Origin: Sphingomonas sp. UBA978
GTDB taxonomy: Bacteria; Pseudomonadota; Alphaproteobacteria; Sphingomonadales; Sphingomonadaceae
Reading direction: 5' to 3'
DNA length: 64,000 nt
Assembly (NCBI RefSeq): GCF_002292295.1
Contig: NZ_DBBS01000019.1
Coordinates: forward strand, 174,018 to 238,017
The notes beneath the pieces are model-generated. The model did no database searches. It was not told the origin of the DNA and worked only from the letters and a program-made list of their open reading frames with translations. The position numbers and the translations under genes are program-made. Below are positions 59,126 through 64,000 of the stretch, in pieces. The stretch's first letter is position 1. Every line of letters starts with the position of its first letter.

Positions 59126-59269
59126 TCAATGGCCGTAGCGCTTGATCCCGCGGCGGCGCAGCTTCTCGCGTTTGCGGCGGCGCAGGTGGACGATCAACGC
59201 GGGCACGCCGATCAGCAGCAGCGTCCCGACGATCGCATAAACAAGGGTGTATCGCGTGGCCTCATCCAT
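59126..59269 (-). CDS. 47-residue membrane protein between secE and tRNA-Trp
   Basis: The ATG at 59269 opens a frame for MDEATRYTLVYAIVGTLLLI and GVPALIVHLRRRKREKLRRR, ending GIKRYGH and TGA at 59126-59128. It has one hydrophobic helix (about residues 8-28) and a strongly basic C-terminal tail, a pattern of small inner-membrane proteins. It is too short for most gene callers but its frame is clean and in good codon use. No family is known. It lies downstream of tRNA-Trp and upstream of secE on the same strand. Confidence 0.6.
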   Translation of the reverse strand: MDEATRYTLVYAIVGTLLLIGVPALIVHLRRRKREKLRRRGIKRYGH

Positions 59270-59349
59270 CGGGCGCCTATAGCAGCCCGGACGCGTGCGT
59301 CATCGCCTCGCGTGACAAAAATTTCATGGGGCATCGCGGCGCGCGATAC

Positions 59350-59425
59350 TGGCAGGAGTGCACGGACTCGAACCGTGGGCCCTCGGTTTTGGAGACCGAT
59401 GCTCTACCAACTGAGCTACACTCCT
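59350..59425 (-). tRNA. tRNA-Trp (anticodon CCA)
   Basis: On the minus strand, AGGAGTG pairs with CACTCCT as the acceptor stem. The T arm has GGTTCGAGTCC, the D arm AGCTCAGTTGGTAGAGC, and the anticodon loop CTCCAAA with anticodon CCA. The 3' CCA is encoded (plus 59350-59352). It lies upstream of secE-nusG, the conserved trnW-secE-nusG order of many bacteria. Confidence 0.97.
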
Positions 59426-59523
59426 GCAGCGCCGCACCCCCTACCCCCCCCGAAAAAAAAGGGCAAGACGCTGTTGTGGGGTCGGGATGAAACCGGAGTC
59501 GCGGCTGATCGCGGGGCGGGGGA

Positions 59524-60162
59524 TCAGGCGGCAAGTCGAATCGTTCGCCGACCGACGACATTGTCGTTGGCTGCATCGAGAAGCGGTCGCCTGGGCTGGG
59601 GAAGGGCTGCAAGCATCACGACGATGCCGAGGGCGCTCACCGGCAGCGGCAGGACGCTAGCCATAAGGATCGCGCCCAATCGTGCCTCGGACCATAATAC
59701 GCCCGATGTCGAGACGGAGGCCCGTGCCGCCAGCCATGCGGCCATCCCGATACTGATCGCCGCGATCAGGGGCGAGGCGTCCGGATACGCGGCGGCCACC
59801 TGTGCGAGGTTGGGGAGTGTCAGCACCGGTGTGGGCCAAGGGAGCGCAAGATTGGCGAGCGCCGCAGTCACCGCCGCATTCGGCAAGAGTCGCACCGCCC
59901 GGCGCTGAATGGCAAGGCCCAGCCACAAGGGCGCGAGCAGCAACCCCGTCGACGCCAGCCCGGCTGCCAGCCCGGCAGCGACGATCATCGCGCCGGTCCG
60001 CCTTTCGTGTGCCGCGCAGAGCGCCGCGACCGACGCGAGCAGCGCGAGGGCGTCGCTCCACCGGCCGCCCGGCAGCAACCCAGCCAGCAGCGCCGCTGCA
60101 ACGAGAGGCGCAACAATCGGGAGGGGCAGGGCGGACGCGGCCGGACGCGGGATGGCGATCAT
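59524..60162 (-). CDS. Multi-pass membrane protein, function unknown
   Basis: The 212-residue product begins MIAIPRPAASALPLPIVAPL and has about six hydrophobic helices separated by short loops. Helices 3 and 4 are LVAAGL-like and PLWLGLAIQRRAVRLLPNAA. It ends with a polar QPRRPLLDAANDNVVGRRT. No family was recognised; partial resemblance to glycosyltransferase-87-type (mannosyltransferase) membrane proteins is possible but weak. The start at 60162 was chosen because residues upstream are polar and unlike the family type. It diverges from rpsL, whose promoter is in the gap 60163-60403. Confidence 0.65.
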   Translation of the reverse strand: MIAIPRPAASALPLPIVAPLVAAALLAGLLPGGRWSDALALLASVAALCAAHERRTGAMIVAAGLAAGLASTGLLLAPLWLGLAIQRRAVRLLPNAAVTAALANLALPWPTPVLTLPNLAQVAAAYPDASPLIAAISIGMAAWLAARASVSTSGVLWSEARLGAILMASVLPLPVSALGIVVMLAALPQPRRPLLDAANDNVVGRRTIRLAA

Positions 60163-60403
60163 CGTCCCGTCTTGCGCGCGGCCCGGTTGCGACCGCGTTA
60201 AGGCGCCGCCCCGTTGACCATCCGTCTGACTCTGCGTATAGGCCCGCCCCGTTCGTCGGAGTGATCCGGCGGGCAAGCTTGAACATTGCTGGATGCAAAG
60301 TTGTGGGGCCGGGGTGGCGCGTGTCGCTGCTCACGTCCCTTTTTGTATTCCGAAGTGCTGTGATGGCTCCAGCAAAGTAACCCATTCACGAGGTGAAGGC
60401 TTC

Positions 60404-60775
60404 ATGCCAACGATCAACCAGCTGGTCCGCAAGGGCCGCGAACCGCAGAAGGCCAAGTCCAAGGTCCCTGCGATGGAGCAGAACCCGCAGAAGCGCGGCG
60501 TCTGCACCCGCGTCTACACGACGACCCCGAAGAAGCCGAACTCGGCGCTGCGCAAGGTGGCCAAGGTCCGCCTGACCAACAGCCGCGAAGTCATCAGCTA
60601 CATTCCGGGTGAAGGCCACAACCTGCAGGAGCACTCGGTGGTCCTGATCCGCGGTGGCCGTGTGCGCGATCTTCCCGGCGTCCGCTACCACGTCCTGCGC
60701 GGCGTGCTCGATACGCAGGGCGTCAAGGATCGTCGCCAGTCCCGCTCCAAGTACGGCGCCAAGCGTCCGAAGTAA
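60404..60775 (+). CDS. rpsL: 30S ribosomal protein S12
   Basis: The 123-residue protein begins MPTINQLVRKGREPQKAKSK. VYTTTPKKPNSALRKVAKVR carries the wild-type Lys43. The GGRV-x-DLPG loop carries Arg88 in place of the Lys found in E. coli; Arg there is associated with streptomycin resistance and is known to be natural in sphingomonads. It is the first gene of the str operon rpsL-rpsG-fusA-tuf. AGGTGAAGG precedes the ATG. Confidence 0.97.
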   Translation: MPTINQLVRKGREPQKAKSKVPAMEQNPQKRGVCTRVYTTTPKKPNSALRKVAKVRLTNSREVISYIPGEGHNLQEHSVVLIRGGRVRDLPGVRYHVLRGVLDTQGVKDRRQSRSKYGAKRPK

Positions 60776-60861
60776 GCCGGCCGGCCTCCCGCCAACCGAC
60801 GCAAGTCGGGCATCTGGCACACAGGCTCGACCATCAGGCTGAAGTTAGAAAGGTTTTTGAA

Positions 60862-61332
60862 ATGGCACGTCGTCGTCGCCCGGAAAAGCGTATCATCCTC
60901 CCCGATCCCAAGTTCGGTGATGAGGTCCTCTCGAAGTTCATGAATTCGGTCATGCTCGACGGCAAGAAGTCCGTCGCGGAACTGATCGTCTACGGTGCCC
61001 TGGAAACCGTCGAGCAGCGCGCCAAGCGCGAGCCGATTGGCGTGTTCCATGACGCGCTCAACAACATCAAGCCCGGCATCGAGGTGCGTTCGCGCCGCGT
61101 CGGCGGTGCGACCTATCAGGTCCCCGTCGAGGTTCGTCCGGAGCGCGCCCAGGCGCTGGCGATCCGCTGGCTCATCACTGCCGCCCGCGCCCGCAGCGAG
61201 AACACCATGGCCGCCCGCCTGTCGGGCGAGCTGATGGACGCCGCCAACAACCGCGGCAACGCGGTGAAGAAGCGCGAAGACACGCATCGCATGGCCGAAG
61301 CCAACCGCGCCTTCAGCCACTATCGCTGGTAA
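60862..61332 (+). CDS. rpsG: 30S ribosomal protein S7
   Basis: The 156-residue protein begins MARRRRPEKRIILPDPKFGD and contains NSVMLDGKKSVAELIVYGAL, EVRSRRVGGATYQVPVEVRP and NTMAARLSGELMDAANNRGN. It binds the 3' domain of 16S rRNA and nucleates assembly of the small-subunit head. In many bacteria it regulates the str operon by binding its own mRNA. It lies 86 bases after rpsL in the same operon. The length is standard. Confidence 0.97.
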   Translation: MARRRRPEKRIILPDPKFGDEVLSKFMNSVMLDGKKSVAELIVYGALETVEQRAKREPIGVFHDALNNIKPGIEVRSRRVGGATYQVPVEVRPERAQALAIRWLITAARARSENTMAARLSGELMDAANNRGNAVKKREDTHRMAEANRAFSHYRW

Positions 61333-61336
61333 GGCT

Positions 61337-61395
61337 TGGAAGCTTCCAACCTTTGACCTATATCGTGGGGAGCCGGCGGAAGCTGCGCTCCCCAC
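61337..61395 (+). promoter_or_regulatory. Two hairpins in the rpsG-fusA gap
   Basis: TTGGAAGCTTCCAA (61336-61349 or so) is a perfect 14-base palindrome. GTGGGGAGC...GCTCCCCAC (about 61365-61395) forms a second, longer stem with a 13-base loop. They lie between the rpsG stop and the fusA ribosome site. The second has no U run. They may slow or process the transcript, setting lower fusA than tuf or ribosomal protein levels. Confidence 0.5.
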
Positions 61396-61415
61396 ATCGC
61401 TAAGGAAACACGATC

Positions 61416-63512
<2,097 letters not shown>

Positions 63513-63585
63513 GGGGCGCGGGGCTGAGGCGACTTGGCCCCGAGACACCGAAGGCCGGACGGCGGGGCGACGCAGTCGAACCCGT

Positions 63586-63612
63586 CCGACGACGGATTTA
63601 CTCCGTCGTCGG
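63586..63612 (+). terminator. Perfect hairpin between fusA and tuf
   Basis: CCGACGACGGA (63586-63596) and TCCGTCGTCGG (63602-63612) form a perfect 11-bp stem around TTTAC. It is followed by CCCCGCC, not by U. It is about 75 bases after the fusA stop and 100 before tuf, so it may act as an attenuator or an RNA stability element instead of a full terminator. Confidence 0.5.
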
Positions 63613-63710
63613 CCCCGCCGCACAGGGGCTGGCGTTACATACCAACTACCGCTACAGGGCCGCGTTCGCGTGGCCCCGGCGGCACCGAATTCGAATCAGA
63701 AGGTAGGAAA

Positions 63711-64000
63711 ATGGCTAAGGCAAAATTCGAGCGGAACAAGCCGCACCTCAACATCGGCACCATCGGCCACGTCGATCACGGCAAGACGTCGCTGACCGCC
63801 GCGATCACCAAGGTGCTGGCAGAGACGACCGGCGGCACCGCGGTCGACTTCGCGAACATCGACAAGGCTCCGGAAGAGCGCGAGCGCGGCATCACGATCT
63901 CGACCGCGCACGTCGAGTATGAGACGACGAACCGCCACTATGCGCACGTCGATTGCCCGGGCCACGCCGATTATGTGAAGAACATGATCACCGGTGCAGC
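63711..64000 (+). CDS. tuf: Elongation factor Tu (N-terminal part; runs off the window)
   Basis: The first 96 residues begin MAKAKFERNKPHLNIGTIGH. VDHGKTSLTAAITKVLAET is the P-loop, ERERGITISTAHVEYET is switch I, and CPGHADYVKNMITGA is switch II. EF-Tu delivers aminoacyl-tRNA to the ribosome with GTP. It is the fourth gene of the str operon, 198 bases after fusA. AGGTAGG precedes the ATG. The gene continues beyond position 64000. Confidence 0.98.
   Translation, partial: MAKAKFERNKPHLNIGTIGHVDHGKTSLTAAITKVLAETTGGTAVDFANIDKAPEERERGITISTAHVEYETTNRHYAHVDCPGHADYVKNMITGA

Overview
The window reads as chromosomal DNA of a sphingomonad (Sphingomonadales, Alphaproteobacteria). It is very G+C rich. 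It carries sphingomonad-typical families such as DUF2171, DUF2501, DUF2794, DUF4169 and DUF4345. Ribosomal protein S12 has Arg at position 88, a residue associated with the natural streptomycin resistance of sphingomonads. No rRNA, CRISPR array, transposase or integrase was seen. One tRNA gene (Trp) is present.

Layout. 1-5 kb: an Ala/Pro-rich thermonuclease, an orphan frameshifted exbD, an A/T-rich frameshifted gene of nucleoside-deoxyribosyltransferase/TIR-like fold directly behind nrdB, and DUF2171 and DUF559 proteins. 5-10 kb: class Ia ribonucleotide reductase nrdA (nrdB lies at 2.9-4 kb) and a membrane c-di-GMP enzyme with a PilZ tail. 10-13 kb: class I fumarase, hemerythrin and DUF2501. 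13.1-13.4 kb: an unexplained minus-strand element with an ideal Shine-Dalgarno site, an 18-codon ORF, two hairpins and a terminator. 13.4-25.6 kb: a lipoprotein, a PRC-barrel protein, a higBA locus whose toxin has a stop codon, uvrB, ferredoxin-NADP reductase, a ClC channel, a metallo-hydrolase, an amidase, small membrane proteins, a FemAB-like acetyltransferase and an exonuclease. 25.7-34.3 kb: the cyoABCD quinol oxidase operon with SURF1, a divergent MHS-family transporter and a two-component pair. 34.3-38.5 kb: a GreA/GreB-like factor, an LplT-like transporter, pgsA and moaDE. 38.6-42.7 kb: fasciclin lipoprotein and the peroxide defence cluster ahpC-ahpF-oxyR. 42.7-49 kb: TauE/SafE exporter, cysE, DUF2794, gph, glmU and glmS. 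49-56.4 kb: a PIN-domain toxin-antitoxin pair, a ROK kinase, a response regulator with GGDEF and EAL domains coupled to a CHASE4 histidine kinase, and a tandem HTH protein. 56.4-58 kb: an A/T-rich DUF262/HNH (GmrSD-like) restriction gene broken at an A7 tract. 58-64 kb: trnW-secE-nusG on the minus strand and rpsL-rpsG-fusA-tuf on the plus strand (tuf runs off the end).

Themes. DNA precursor synthesis, cell-wall precursor synthesis (glmU-glmS), respiration (cyo-SURF1), peroxide defence (oxyR-ahpCF) and c-di-GMP signalling are all represented. Accessory content is limited to two toxin-antitoxin loci and two A/T-rich genes that look like defence functions. Three of these four loci are disrupted: two by single-base frameshifts in A tracts and one by a nonsense codon. 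Intergenic space is populated by several families of palindromic repeats that recur across the window. Coordinates and motifs come from reading the sequence; family assignments come from motif recognition without database searches.
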